Of a stretch of DNA of 64,000 nucleotides, positions 8,304-17,456 are shown piece by piece. A model generated the notes under the pieces. It searched no databases. It was not told where the DNA came from and was given only the letters and a program-made list of their open reading frames with translations. The stretch comes from Ruegeria sp. SCSIO 43209 (GTDB taxonomy: Bacteria > Pseudomonadota > Alphaproteobacteria > Rhodobacterales > Rhodobacteraceae): the NCBI RefSeq assembly GCF_019904295.1, contig NZ_CP065359.1:268501-332500 (forward strand), read 5' to 3'. A program made the position numbers and the translations under genes. Position 1 is the stretch's first letter. Every line of letters starts with the position of its first letter.

Positions 8304-8786
8304 TCAGCGTTTTGGGCTGGACGTAAGGTCCAACCGCATAAACGCGCTGTTTGGATCGGCGTCATAGCCGTAGATCGGACCGCAATAGGAATATCCCAAT
8401 GTTTCATATAGCTTGCGTGCTGCGTCATATTCCGAGAGATGATTTGCGCCAGTTTCCAGGACAAGTGCGGAAACGCCCTCGGCTCGGGCCAGATCGGCAA
8501 GATGGTTCATGATCACACGCGCCAATCCTCGGCCGCGCGCAGCAGCAACCACGTGCACCGATTTAACTTCGGCAGTGCCATCCGGCAGCGCCTTAAGCGC
8601 ACCACAACCCAAGGGCTTACCCGCCTCATAAATAGCCCAAAAGCGAATGCCCGGCTCGCGCAGGGCATCAATGTCCAGCGTATGATTTGAGGTTTGCGGT
8701 GTCGCGTCCCAGCTATGGGCGAGATGCGCTTGAATGATCGGGCGCAGATCCTTGGCGCCGGGGTCTGCTTGGCGGATGTCGATCAT
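8304..8786 (-). CDS. GNAT family N-acetyltransferase
   Basis: 160 residues with the GNAT fold. Motif A is seen as SVHVVAAARGRGLARVIMNHL, containing the acetyl-CoA pyrophosphate loop R-G-R-G-L-A. It is preceded by strands AIYEAGKPLGCGALKAL and followed by LVLETGANHLSEYDAARKLYETLGY (motif B). The acceptor substrate cannot be predicted. Cytoplasmic. It lies 13 bp downstream of the NDUFS4-like gene on the same strand, so the two may share a transcript. Confidence 0.93.
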   Translation of the reverse strand: MIDIRQADPGAKDLRPIIQAHLAHSWDATPQTSNHTLDIDALREPGIRFWAIYEAGKPLGCGALKALPDGTAEVKSVHVVAAARGRGLARVIMNHLADLARAEGVSALVLETGANHLSEYDAARKLYETLGYSYCGPIYGYDADPNSAFMRLDLTSSPKR

Positions 8787-8799
8787 TCACTGGGCCTTG

Positions 8800-9111
8800 T
8801 CAGTGGGTCCAGGGAGCGCGCCGGTCAGTGGCGAAATTCTCACCATAGCCGCGCGCCCGCAGGTTCGGCTTGCGCTTGTGCGGCTCGCATACCTGCGCGT
8901 CGATACCGTTGTCTTTGGCATAGTCCAGCGCCTCTTCCTTGGTATCGAACTTCAGACGCACCTGCGTTTGGGTGTCATTGGACGAGGTCCAGCCCATCAG
9001 CGGATCGACCTCACGCGCAGAAGCCGGGGCGTATTCCAGAACCCATTTGCGGGTTTTGGCCATCCCCGAGGTCATCGCGTTTCGCGAAGGCTGGTAAATC
9101 CGTGCGCGCAT
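8800..9111 (-). CDS. NDUFS4-like accessory subunit of respiratory complex I
   Basis: 103 residues matching the alphaproteobacterial 'ETC complex I subunit conserved region' family (mitochondrial NDUFS4/18-kDa type). Visible signatures are [14 protein letters not shown] near the start, KWVLEYAP, the block [20 protein letters not shown], and the basic tail [16 protein letters not shown]. It is the accessory subunit that stabilises the NADH-binding arm of complex I. The nuo operon is not in the window, as is usual for this gene. The GNAT gene follows closely. Confidence 0.93.
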   Translation of the reverse strand: MRARIYQPSRNAMTSGMAKTRKWVLEYAPASAREVDPLMGWTSSNDTQTQVRLKFDTKEEALDYAKDNGIDAQVCEPHKRKPNLRARGYGENFATDRRAPWTH

Positions 9112-9265
9112 GTCGCCTCTCCGTACTCACTTGGCTGAAGCTGTTTATGCGTCAGAGCGCGCGCCGGGACAAGATGACAATTGTCGCGGGTCGCATGGAC
9201 TGCCTAATGACAGGTATTGTCATTAGTTCGGGGTAGAAAGCGCGCAGACGTAAAAGGACAGCAGG

Positions 9266-9736
9266 ATGCTTCACCAAGAACGCCACCTCGACATCAACGC
9301 CCGACCCAATGAGATTTGGGCTATCCTCCGCCGCTTTATGCATATCGATGAGTTTGCCCCGCAGGTGATATCGGTTGATGCTTTGACTGCCGGATCGGAT
9401 GGTGTTGGGTCACAGCGCCGGTGTCACTTCGCGAACGGCACATCATTGGTCGAAGAGGTGACGGATTGGCAGGTTGACCGCGGCTACACCGTGCGGTTGT
9501 CGCAGATGGCGATGCCTCTGCGCGAAGCACAGGCGGCGATTGCCATCACACCGCTGTCCGACACGTGCAGCCGTGTTATCTGGAGTATGGATTTTCGTAT
9601 GAAATATGGACCGTTGGGCTGGTTAATGGGACAAACTCTGTTGAAGATGATGATAGGCCGCGTACTGGCCGAGAACCTGTCGGCCTTGGCGGTGAAGGTT
9701 CAAACGCACCCCGACGCCCAAGCCCGGACCGCTTAG
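9266..9736 (+). CDS. SRPBCC (polyketide cyclase-like) family protein
   Basis: 156 residues with the START/Bet v1-like SRPBCC layout. It opens [18 protein letters not shown], has central strands [21 protein letters not shown], and a long C-terminal helix [26 protein letters not shown] typical of the polyketide_cyc2 subgroup. The RBS AGGA precedes ATG 9266. Such proteins bind hydrophobic ligands; none can be named. It lies 77 bp before uvrB, and the uvrB SOS-like box sits in that gap. Confidence 0.88.
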   Translation: MLHQERHLDINARPNEIWAILRRFMHIDEFAPQVISVDALTAGSDGVGSQRRCHFANGTSLVEEVTDWQVDRGYTVRLSQMAMPLREAQAAIAITPLSDTCSRVIWSMDFRMKYGPLGWLMGQTLLKMMIGRVLAENLSALAVKVQTHPDAQARTA

Positions 9737-9768
9737 CTGAAAATGAATCCAGATCAGCCCTTGCAGAT

Positions 9769-9783
9769 GGACAAAATAAGAAC
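9769..9783. promoter_or_regulatory. candidate LexA (SOS) box upstream of uvrB
   Basis: GGAC-AAAATAA-GAAC, which on the other strand reads GTTC-N7-GTCC. The alphaproteobacterial LexA box is GTTC-N7-GTTC, so this matches 7 of 8 fixed bases with an A/T-only spacer. It lies 31 bp before the uvrB start. Confidence 0.5.
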
Positions 9784-9813
9784 AAATGTAGGGGCCTGAC
9801 CCGGAGCCCGCCC

Positions 9814-12000
9814 ATGCCTTATGCCCATTCCGACAAGACTCAACTGACCGCAGACGACGTGCGCGCGCGTCTGAAACTGGAGGGCGGCAAGGAGTTCGTC
9901 ATGCACACCGAGTTCGCACCGGCTGGCGACCAGCCGACGGCGATTAAGGAGCTGGCAGGCGGTGTGAATGATGGTGAGCGAGATCAGGTCCTGCTGGGTG
10001 CGACCGGGACGGGCAAGACCTTCACCATGGCCAAGGTAATTGAAGAAACGCAGCGGCCTGCGATCATCCTGGCGCCAAATAAGACGCTGGCAGCGCAGCT
10101 GTACGGGGAATTCAAGGGCTTCTTCCCAGAGAACTCGGTCGAGTATTTCGTTTCCTATTACGACTATTACCAGCCAGAAGCCTATGTGCCGCGGTCGGAC
10201 ACGTACATCGAGAAAGAATCGCAGATCAACGAACAGATCGACCGGATGCGCCACTCGGCCACGCGGGCGCTGCTGGAACGCGATGACGTGATCATCGTCG
10301 CCTCGGTCTCGTGCATCTACGGTATCGGTTCGGTCGAGACCTATGGAGCGATGACACAGGATCTGAAGGTGGGTCATGAGTATGACCAGAGGCAGGTGAT
10401 GGCTGATCTGGTTGCCCAACAGTACCGCCGCAACGATCAGGCTTTCCAGCGCGGGTCCTTCCGGGTGCGTGGCGATTCCCTGGAAATCTGGCCGGCCCAC
10501 CTTGAGGACCGTGCTTGGAAATTCTCGTTCTTCGGCGAGGAACTGGAAACCATCACCGAGTTCGACCCGCTGACCGGCGAACGCGCGGCAACGATGGAGC
10601 AGGTGCGGGTCTATGCGAATTCGCACTACGTCACGCCGAAGCCAACGATGAACCAAGCGATTATCGGGATCAAAAAGGAACTCCGCATCCGGTTGGACCA
10701 GCTGGTTGGCGAGGGCAAGCTGCTGGAAGCTCAAAGGCTGGAACAGCGTACGAACTTCGATCTGGAAATGCTTGAGGCCACCGGCGTTTGTAACGGGATC
10801 GAGAACTACTCACGCTACCTCACGGGCCGTGCGCCGGGCGAACCGCCGCCAACCCTGTTCGAATTCATTCCGGACAACGCGATTGTCTTCGCGGATGAAT
10901 CCCATGTCAGCGTCCCGCAGATCGGCGGCATGTACCGTGGCGACTATCGGCGCAAGTTCACGCTGGCCGAACACGGGTTCCGCCTGCCGTCCTGCATGGA
11001 CAATCGACCTTTGAAGTTCGAGGAATGGGACGCAATGCGCCCGCAATCCGTCTTTGTCTCGGCCACCCCGGCGAAGTGGGAGATCGAACAGACCGGCGGT
11101 GTCTTCACCGAACAGGTCATCCGCCCCACCGGCCTCTTGGACCCCGAGGTCGAAATCCGCCCGGTGTCGATGCAGGTGGACGACCTGCTGGACGAGGTGC
11201 GCAAGGTGGCCGCCAACGGATTCCGCACGCTGGTGACAACGCTGACCAAACGCATGGCCGAGGACCTGACCGAATACCTGCACGAACAGGGCATCAAAGT
11301 GCGCTACATGCACTCGGACATCGACACGCTGGAACGCATCGAAATCCTGCGCGATTTGCGGCTTGGGGCCTTCGACGTTCTGGTCGGCATCAACCTGCTG
11401 CGCGAAGGGCTCGACATCCCAGAATGCGGGCTGGTCGCCATTCTGGACGCGGATAAAGAGGGTTTCCTGCGCTCGGAAACCTCACTGATCCAGACCATCG
11501 GCCGCGCCGCGCGCAACGCCGATGGGCGGGTGATCATGTATGCCGACAAGATCACCGGCTCGATGGAGCGCGCCTTGGGCGAAACTAACCGCCGCCGCGC
11601 CAAACAGCTCGCCTATAACGAAGAACACGGCATCACGCCTGAGACCGTGAAGAAAAACGTCGAGGACGTTCTGGCCGGTCTCTACGAAGGCGATGTCGAC
11701 ATGAACCGGGTCACCGCCACCATCGACAAACCGATGCATGGTGCGAATTTGGAAGCGCACTTGGACGGGCTGCGCGACCAGATGCGCAAGGCCGCCGAGA
11801 ATCTTGAATTCGAAGAGGCCGCCAACATCCGGGATGAGATCAAACGTCTGGAAGCGGTCGATCTGGCCGTCGCCGACGACCCCATGGCGCGCCAATGGGC
11901 GGTCGAGAAAGCCTCGGAAGACGCGGTGAAATCGCGCGGGCGGTCAACGGCTGGCAGGCCGGGGCAGCGGGGTGGGAATGTGAAGAGACGGAAGCGGTGA
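9814..12000 (+). CDS. uvrB: excinuclease ABC subunit B
   Basis: DNA damage-verifying helicase of nucleotide excision repair, partner of UvrA and UvrC. It is 728 residues from ATG 9814 ([11 protein letters not shown]), the usual family length. Walker A GATGTGKT is at about residues 62-69. The beta-hairpin region [11 protein letters not shown] is near residue 115. The DESH box lies near residue 360. Helicase motif VI is seen as QTIGRAARN. The C-terminal UVR domain ([22 protein letters not shown]) binds UvrC. The open frame extends upstream, but homology and the GGAG RBS favour 9814. A probable SOS box lies just upstream. Very secure. Confidence 0.98.
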   Translation: MPYAHSDKTQLTADDVRARLKLEGGKEFVMHTEFAPAGDQPTAIKELAGGVNDGERDQVLLGATGTGKTFTMAKVIEETQRPAIILAPNKTLAAQLYGEFKGFFPENSVEYFVSYYDYYQPEAYVPRSDTYIEKESQINEQIDRMRHSATRALLERDDVIIVASVSCIYGIGSVETYGAMTQDLKVGHEYDQRQVMADLVAQQYRRNDQAFQRGSFRVRGDSLEIWPAHLEDRAWKFSFFGEELETITEFDPLTGERAATMEQVRVYANSHYVTPKPTMNQAIIGIKKELRIRLDQLVGEGKLLEAQRLEQRTNFDLEMLEATGVCNGIENYSRYLTGRAPGEPPPTLFEFIPDNAIVFADESHVSVPQIGGMYRGDYRRKFTLAEHGFRLPSCMDNRPLKFEEWDAMRPQSVFVSATPAKWEIEQTGGVFTEQVIRPTGLLDPEVEIRPVSMQVDDLLDEVRKVAANGFRTLVTTLTKRMAEDLTEYLHEQGIKVRYMHSDIDTLERIEILRDLRLGAFDVLVGINLLREGLDIPECGLVAILDADKEGFLRSETSLIQTIGRAARNADGRVIMYADKITGSMERALGETNRRRAKQLAYNEEHGITPETVKKNVEDVLAGLYEGDVDMNRVTATIDKPMHGANLEAHLDGLRDQMRKAAENLEFEEAANIRDEIKRLEAVDLAVADDPMARQWAVEKASEDAVKSRGRSTAGRPGQRGGNVKRRKR

Positions 12001-12032
12001 AGAATTTGCTCCACTAATATTTAGGAAAAGGT

Positions 12033-12899
12033 ATGAAGTTAGATATACTTAACGAGATCAACCTCAAGAACGAGAAATGTGTTAGCGAAAAACAGATCGC
12101 AGAACTGATAAAGAAGTCACCGGGGTGTCTCGGGCTAGGTGAATTGGATTTGGTCGGCGTAGAAGTACCGCAGGTTGGTGGCGGCTTTCTAGATCTTCTT
12201 CTTCAGGATGGTGAACCGACTCGTTACTGCGTGGAAGTTCAACTTGGCAAAACTGATCCTTCTCACATTATTCGAGCAATAGAGTATTGGGATTTGCAGC
12301 GTTCGCGTTACAAAGGGATCGATCACGTTTGCGTGTTGATTGCAGAAGAAATCACTGGACGCTTCTTCAACGTTATCACACTGCTAGGAAACTCAGTGCC
12401 GATAGTTGCAATTAAGCTTTCGGCCGCAAAAAACGATCTCGGATTGAGTATCATGTTCTCTAAAATCTTGGATACCCGGCAAGAGTATTATGGAGGCGAT
12501 AAGGAACTCGACGAGTACGTTGAGGTAGATCGCTCATATTGGGTTGAGCGCGCATCCTCAGCGTCGATTGGTGTTGTCGAACGGATTTTCACTTTAATGA
12601 AAGATCAGATATCTAACTCTGAGCTAAATTTTGCCAAACATTATATTGGACCAAAAATCGAAGGTCGTTCGAGAAATTTTTGTGTCTTTCATCCTAGAAA
12701 ATCGACGATGGTTCTTGAGGTTAAATTACCTCTGGAAGCAGAGATTTTGGCGTCAATCGAAGAATCTAAGTGTGATTATCTTGGCTACAACCAAAGGTAT
12801 GGGACCTATAAATTCAGTTTGAAGTCCGATGATGAAGGGCTGAATGATCAGTTTCTCGTAGGGCTGATCTGCAAAGCTCACGATCAAATGATGAACTGA
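12033..12899 (+). CDS. orphan PD-(D/E)XK nuclease-like protein
   Basis: 288 residues behind a good RBS (AGGAAAAGG). The N-terminal half has the order of a PD-(D/E)XK core: a helix SEKQIAELIKKSP, then GELDLVGVE, Asp54 in GGGFLDLLL, and Glu68-Val-Gln70 in YCVEVQLGKTDPSHIIRAIEYWD, where Gln replaces the usual Lys. A second domain (about 190-288) resembles DUF5655-type C-terminal modules found in NucS-like proteins. Base composition is clearly more AT-rich than uvrB upstream, suggesting horizontal transfer. No methyltransferase or toxin partner is adjacent. Function unproven; a nuclease or nuclease-derived protein is the best guess. Confidence 0.6.
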   Translation: MKLDILNEINLKNEKCVSEKQIAELIKKSPGCLGLGELDLVGVEVPQVGGGFLDLLLQDGEPTRYCVEVQLGKTDPSHIIRAIEYWDLQRSRYKGIDHVCVLIAEEITGRFFNVITLLGNSVPIVAIKLSAAKNDLGLSIMFSKILDTRQEYYGGDKELDEYVEVDRSYWVERASSASIGVVERIFTLMKDQISNSELNFAKHYIGPKIEGRSRNFCVFHPRKSTMVLEVKLPLEAEILASIEESKCDYLGYNQRYGTYKFSLKSDDEGLNDQFLVGLICKAHDQMMN

Positions 12900-12993
12900 T
12901 TTTTGTAGCAAGCGTAGGATGGGTGCTCGCACCCATCTCACCCGTGACCATACAACAACCGATAAAACCCTCTCAGATCACGGTGCCAACGTC

Positions 12994-13236
12994 TTAGAAG
13001 TCAAACAGCTCGTCCAGAAAGCCGCCGCGTTTCTTCTTTTTCCGGTATCCGTGATCGGACCGGTCATCATAACCCCGCTGCGGCGGTGGCGGCGGCGTAT
13101 GGTCGGCAGAGCGATCGATGATCTTGTCCAGCTCTCCACGGTCCAGCCACACGCCACGACATTGCGGACAATAATCAATCTCGACCCCGCTCCGCTCGGT
13201 GATTACCAGCTGAGTTCCATCAATCGGACATTGCAT
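12994..13236 (-). CDS. TFIIB-type zinc-ribbon protein
   Basis: 80 residues from ATG 13236, chosen because AAGGAGAG lies just upstream; a longer frame to 13308 has no RBS. The zf-TFIIB pattern is complete: MQCPIDGTQL supplies the first metal site, and YCPQCRGVWLDRGEL the second. The C-terminus is a proline run (PPPPP) followed by a lysine-rich segment and GGFLDELFDF. Members are small cytoplasmic zinc proteins of unknown function. Confidence 0.88.
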   Translation of the reverse strand: MQCPIDGTQLVITERSGVEIDYCPQCRGVWLDRGELDKIIDRSADHTPPPPPQRGYDDRSDHGYRKKKKRGGFLDELFDF

Positions 13237-13676
13237 CAGACGCTCTCCTTTTTCTGTCCTGAACAGATGGGAGCGCGCGCAGGGATTTTCACCCCACTGC
13301 GACCGCACGTCCCGCTATGGGCAAAGCTATAGGGCAGAGTTGGCCCGGTCCCGCGCTGCCCCCTTCAGCATTGGAATTCACAAATTGAGGTTCCAAATGG
13401 TTGCCATGACGAACCCGAAGAAATTTCTCAGCAGCTGATGGGTGCATAGACCCATTGTCTCTGTCTTCGAGCCCTCAATGCTGGGTTGGATACTCCCCAA
13501 AACGCGATGGAAATGTGCTTGGGGCTCACCTCAAAACGCATGCGAAACCCAAACGTGAATTGGTCTAACGAGATGCGTGCTACGAGACCGCAGAACGACC
13601 CGAGTTTGGACAAAATTCCGCCCAAAATCGTCAATAGCCGCCGCAGTGCAACAGATCGAATACAGATTGGAAATCA
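13237..13676. other. intergenic region without recognised gene
   Basis: About 440 bp upstream of both flanking genes. Short frames exist but none has both an RBS and protein-like composition. An inverted repeat TTGGAA-N14-TTCCAA occurs near 13371-13396. I see nothing else of note. Confidence 0.5.
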
Positions 13677-14012
13677 ATGAAAAAGGCAGCTCTTCTTCTT
13701 GCCCTATTGCCCGCAGCCGCAGTCGCTGAGGAGCGGGTGTTTGAATGTGAGGCACCGGATGCGGAACACCCGGAAATGGCCGCTCGGCTTGTGAAGTATG
13801 ATGGCCAGCAGAAGGGCCACATCACGATCGGGGATATCGACAAGGATGTGGATGTGTTTCCCGGTCTCGACACCCTGACCTATCTGTATGTCGGTGAGGA
13901 TTACACGCTGAATTATAACGTTCACCCTGAGAAGGGCACGTTTGATTACTCTGCCTCTGGCAGCAAGTCAGGATGGGGCAAGGGAACGTGCGTAGAGACC
14001 ACGGGCCAATAA
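13677..14012 (+). CDS. small exported protein of unknown function
   Basis: 111 residues with a signal peptide (MKKAALLLALLPAAAVAEE). The mature protein has two Cys (VFECEAPDAEHPEM and GKGTCVETTGQ) likely to form a disulfide, and a beta-rich middle (HITIGDIDKDVDVFPGLDTLTYLYVGEDYTLNYNV). Probably periplasmic. I do not recognise a family. It is followed by a clear terminator and stands as a single-gene unit. Confidence 0.7.
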   Translation: MKKAALLLALLPAAAVAEERVFECEAPDAEHPEMAARLVKYDGQQKGHITIGDIDKDVDVFPGLDTLTYLYVGEDYTLNYNVHPEKGTFDYSASGSKSGWGKGTCVETTGQ

Positions 14013-14034
14013 TGGCGTTCGAATAGAATGGTTT

Positions 14035-14074
14035 AAGGCGCGGTCGGGACGGCAGTCTGGTCGCGCCTTTGCTT
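14035..14074 (+). terminator. intrinsic terminator
   Basis: Perfect 8-bp stem AAGGCGCG / CGCGCCTT (14035-14042 and 14062-14069) with a 19-nt loop, followed by TGCTTTT. It lies just downstream of the small exported protein gene. Confidence 0.65.
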
Positions 14075-14123
14075 TTGTTCCGAGATCAAGTTCGCACAGC
14101 TGATCCAAGCATTTGCAGCATAA

Positions 14124-15137
14124 TTACGAACCCAGGCGGAACTTGGTCGGTGTCATTCCGGTCTGGCCCCTGAAAAAGCGTGTGAAATGGGATTTGTCGG
14201 AGTAGCCGAGCATCAGACCGATCTCAGCTATTGTCATTTTGTCTTCTCCGAGGTGTTCCTTGGCGACATCGACACGCAGCCGTTTGATTTCGCGGGGCAG
14301 CGTTGTGCCTTGCTGCTGAAGCGCCTTAAGAAACCGTTCCGGCTGTATTCCCAACAACCCGGCCACAACCTCTGGTCCCAAATCGGTTTCATCCAGTTTA
14401 TCGCGCAAAACAGATCGCAAAGCAGCTACTACGGTTACTTCTTCATCTTGTCGCGGTGAGGCGATGGGCTTGGCAGAGCCCTCAGAGACATGGTGCAAAA
14501 ACAACCATTCTACAGGGAAACTAATCTGCATTCCGGGATCGGTCCCAAGGCCGACCTCGATCCCTTTGTAATCGATAGGTAGTCCGTTGATGTATCTGCT
14601 TTCCCATCGCACACGAGAAGAATCCCAGGCATCTCCGACGACGGTCTGCAATAGGCGTACATAGATTGCGGCACCAAATCCGGTCACCTGAATGGGTGGG
14701 ACAGTAGGCTCTTGTTGCCTCTCGATACGATAAGTCGCTTTGTCCGCTTCAATGACAAGGCTATGTCGCACAGAATTGGATTCCTGCGGTACAAGCCCCA
14801 CGAAACGGGTAAAGAACTCGAACAGCGTCTTTGTCGATTGCAGGGCCTGAGCGAACGGAGGCCACTGTTGCAGGTCAAACGTCTCCCCTACTTTCAGTCC
14901 AAGGTATCGATCCCCTGATACTTCTGAGAAGGCATTTACCAAACCATAGACCAACTCTGAGTGCACGAACACGGCTGGGTCAGACAACAGTTCGGCTTTC
15001 AGGCCGACCTGATCCAATGCTGGTTGCGGATTGATCTTACGTTCGGTGAGATATTGCAGGAACGGAGCAGCTAAGGAGAGGCGAATAAAGCCCTCGCTAT
15101 GCTCTTGAGAGGTGGAGTTGAAAGGCAAGCTCGTCAC
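14124..15137 (-). CDS. AraC family transcriptional regulator
   Basis: 337 residues. The N-terminal two thirds match the AraC arabinose-binding-domain family (PF12625 type: LQYLTERKINPQPALDQVGL, GDRYLGLKVGETF, LLQTVVGDAWDSSRVRWESRYI). The C-terminus is a double helix-turn-helix ending AKEHLGEDKMTIAEIGLMLGYSDKSHFTRFFRGQTGMTPTKFR, the standard AraC signature split here as MTIAEIGLMLGYSDKSHFTR. The start is a GTG at 15137 with a poor RBS, so the N-terminus is uncertain. It is divergent from the amidohydrolase operon and most likely controls it; repeated AAGTGGC motifs lie between them. Confidence 0.92.
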   Translation of the reverse strand: MTSLPFNSTSQEHSEGFIRLSLAAPFLQYLTERKINPQPALDQVGLKAELLSDPAVFVHSELVYGLVNAFSEVSGDRYLGLKVGETFDLQQWPPFAQALQSTKTLFEFFTRFVGLVPQESNSVRHSLVIEADKATYRIERQQEPTVPPIQVTGFGAAIYVRLLQTVVGDAWDSSRVRWESRYINGLPIDYKGIEVGLGTDPGMQISFPVEWLFLHHVSEGSAKPIASPRQDEEVTVVAALRSVLRDKLDETDLGPEVVAGLLGIQPERFLKALQQQGTTLPREIKRLRVDVAKEHLGEDKMTIAEIGLMLGYSDKSHFTRFFRGQTGMTPTKFRLGS

Positions 15138-15159
15138 CCTTGTCTGGATTAGTTTTAAG

Positions 15160-15212
15160 AAGTGGCCATTTTTTCAATCACATTCGAACATCCTAATTCG
15201 AAAGTGGCAACC
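15160..15212. promoter_or_regulatory. repeated AAGTGGC motif in the araC-amidohydrolase intergenic region
   Basis: AAGTGGC occurs at 15160-15166 and again at 15202-15208, exactly 42 bp (four helical turns) apart. The second copy lies in the longer motif TTCGAAAGTGGCAACC (15197-15212), which recurs with one change at 18637-18652 before the dipeptidase gene. A binding site of the adjacent AraC protein is the natural inference. Confidence 0.45.
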
Positions 15213-15267
15213 GAGCCAAGATTTTCCGGACTACAGTTTGCAAAACACGAATATGAAGGGAGTGCTT

Positions 15268-16665
15268 ATGTCCGGTCTACGAATGTCCCTTTGCTCGGCG
15301 GTAATTGTCGCTGCAGCTCTTTCTTTTCCAACGTCCGTGCAGGCTCAGGATCAAGAAGAACCTCAAACGCTGTTTACCAATGTGCATGTCTTCGATGGCG
15401 TGAATGAACAGCGTATCGAGAATGCCAGCGTATTGGTCGAGGGTAATCTGATTAAGGCCGTATCAACCGATGCGATCGATGCCCCCAATGCTACGGTCAT
15501 TGACGGAGAGGGACGGACACTGACCCCCGGGTTTATTGAACTGCACGCGCACCTCATGCTGATGGGGCCGACGTTACCTGCGATGGAGGCCAACACAACG
15601 TGGGAGGACTTTGCCATACACGGTGCACGGATGGCCGAGATGTATTTGATGCAGGGCTTCACCACAGTCAGGGATGCGGGTGGCGCCAATGGCGGGTTAC
15701 GTCGCGCAATTGACGCAGGCCAAATTGACGGCCCGCGTTACTTTCCATCTGGTGCATTTATCGGAACGCGAGGTGGTCACGCTGACTTCGCGAATTTCAC
15801 CGCACCGCCCGGGTCTGAAACAAACATGAGCAGGCTGAACTTGGCGCAGGAAATTAGCGGTGTTGATGACGTTTACAAGTTCGCACGCAACAATTTCCGC
15901 ATGGGCGCGACGCAGTTGAAGTTCATGCAATCTGGTGGCGTCGTATCGGCCTTCGATCCGTGGCAGTTGCTGGCTGGATCGCCTGAGGAAATCAAAGCTG
16001 CGGTACAGGTGGCAAACGAGTATGGCAGCTATGTCATGGCGCATTCCTATCGGAAGGAAGCAATCCTGAGCGCGCTAGATGCGGGTGTGATGTCGATCGA
16101 ACATGGCTTCTCGTTTGACTGTGAAATTGCCCAAGTCATGAACGAAAAAGGGGCATACATTACCACCAACCTGACGGCCTTCGATCCCGGATTGCTAGAT
16201 ATTCCGGCAGTGGCAAATGTCCCGTCGAGTCTTGCTAAGGCAAAGTCCGCCTCGGCCACATTTGCGGGCTACATCGACAATATGAAGGAATGCCCGGTGA
16301 AGCGAGGGTTCCAGACCGACTGTGTTGGTTCGGTCGAGGCATGCAATATCCAGATTGCCTACGAGAAGCACCTGAACAATGAGTTTTTTGGACCCTACAC
16401 GTCGATGGTGACGTTGACATCGACGGGTGGTGAGGTGGTCGCTTTGTCAGGTGACTTTATGAACCCGTATACCGCCGGAAAACTGGGCGTTATCGAGGAA
16501 GGAGCTTATGCGGATATCCTGCTCATCGATGGTAACCCACTTGAAGACTTCTCGGTTGTTGGCACGGGAGATCAATGGTTTGGTGCCGACCCGAGGCCTG
16601 AAAGCCCAGATACGATCCGCCTGATCATGAAGGACGGCGTCATCTACAAAAACACACTGGATTGA
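15268..16665 (+). CDS. exported metal-dependent amidohydrolase
   Basis: 465 residues from ATG 15268, preceded by GAAGGGAG; another ATG at 15253 is possible. A signal peptide (about residues 1-27, ending VQAQ) sends it to the periplasm. It belongs to the amidohydrolase superfamily, imidazolonepropionase/prolidase-like branch: the metal site GFIELHAHL has His93 and His95, LKFMQSGGV supplies the bridging-Lys region, VMAHSYR and SIEHGF give the two later His, and LSGDF the final Asp. The C-terminal strand domain ends GAYADILLIDGNPLEDF. Likely cleaves a cyclic amide or a dipeptide-like bond. First gene of a four-gene operon with DUF3299, porin and M19 dipeptidase. Confidence 0.88.
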   Translation: MSGLRMSLCSAVIVAAALSFPTSVQAQDQEEPQTLFTNVHVFDGVNEQRIENASVLVEGNLIKAVSTDAIDAPNATVIDGEGRTLTPGFIELHAHLMLMGPTLPAMEANTTWEDFAIHGARMAEMYLMQGFTTVRDAGGANGGLRRAIDAGQIDGPRYFPSGAFIGTRGGHADFANFTAPPGSETNMSRLNLAQEISGVDDVYKFARNNFRMGATQLKFMQSGGVVSAFDPWQLLAGSPEEIKAAVQVANEYGSYVMAHSYRKEAILSALDAGVMSIEHGFSFDCEIAQVMNEKGAYITTNLTAFDPGLLDIPAVANVPSSLAKAKSASATFAGYIDNMKECPVKRGFQTDCVGSVEACNIQIAYEKHLNNEFFGPYTSMVTLTSTGGEVVALSGDFMNPYTAGKLGVIEEGAYADILLIDGNPLEDFSVVGTGDQWFGADPRPESPDTIRLIMKDGVIYKNTLD

Positions 16666-16691
16666 CCTGTCTGAACAGCCGGAGAGTATTT

Positions 16692-17456
16692 ATGCGACAT
16701 TGCTTCCGCTCCGTAGTATTCGCAGGGTTGGTTTGGTGTGCTCTTCCTGTCATGGCGACGCCAGGAACCGCGTTAGACTGGTCTGACCTGCCTGACCCGT
16801 CCGCGCAGGTCTTTGAAGACCCCTATCGCGAACTTAGCGCTGAACAGTTCGACGATGTTCTTTACGTCGTAAGGCTGCGCGGCAGATTGCAGCGGGAATC
16901 TGGTAGCGATGAAGAAAGGCAGAAATGGCAAGAGCTTCTGACCGAGACTGAGGATGCCTTGGTGGCAGATGGTATTGATGTCGACTGGCTACTCGATCAG
17001 CGAGAGGTCGTAACAGAACGTCGAAGAAAGGCTGGTACAAACGGAAATCCGCAATTCGACGGTCAAACAATCACACTCGCGGGCTTTGCCATTCCTGCTC
17101 CGAGTGATCCGGACGGGCGACCTGTCGCGTATCTGGTGCCGGAACGCGGGATGTGCAGTCACATGCCTCCACCTCCGCCCAACCAAATGATCCGTGTGCG
17201 GTTGAATGGCGACTGGACGCCCAGCTATTTCCACGAACCTGTTCGGCTAACGGGCACTTTGACCATCAATCCTTCTGTTCAGAACATGATGGTTGTGGAC
17301 GGCCTTATGCCTATGAATGCGACGTTCCAGTTGGAGACGGAACGTGTCGAAACTCTGGAGACTGAAGCAGACAGGCTTGAATGGAGGCAGCGCGCCTCCG
17401 ATCGCATCCGGGCGGCGGGAGCTCGCAAGACCGGTAGGGCAAGGGCGTCTGAATGA
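16692..17456 (+). CDS. exported DUF3299 domain protein
   Basis: 254 residues from ATG 16692 (RBS GGAGAG). It has a signal peptide (MRHCFRSVVFAGLVWCALPVMA). A helical, charged region (residues about 60-115) precedes the DUF3299 block: GQTITLAGFAIP, RPVAYLVPERGMCSHMPPPPPNQ, then VRLTGTL. The Cys-His-Pro-rich sequence is the family hallmark and may be a metal or ligand site; the function is unknown. The C-terminus is basic. It overlaps the porin gene by ATGA, so they are translationally coupled, which places it in the exported catabolic set. Confidence 0.82.
   Translation: MRHCFRSVVFAGLVWCALPVMATPGTALDWSDLPDPSAQVFEDPYRELSAEQFDDVLYVVRLRGRLQRESGSDEERQKWQELLTETEDALVADGIDVDWLLDQREVVTERRRKAGTNGNPQFDGQTITLAGFAIPAPSDPDGRPVAYLVPERGMCSHMPPPPPNQMIRVRLNGDWTPSYFHEPVRLTGTLTINPSVQNMMVVDGLMPMNATFQLETERVETLETEADRLEWRQRASDRIRAAGARKTGRARASE

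Noticed and set aside
9754..10734. Minus-strand frame of 326 codons
   Set aside because: Exact antisense of uvrB; protein composition is that of a shadow.
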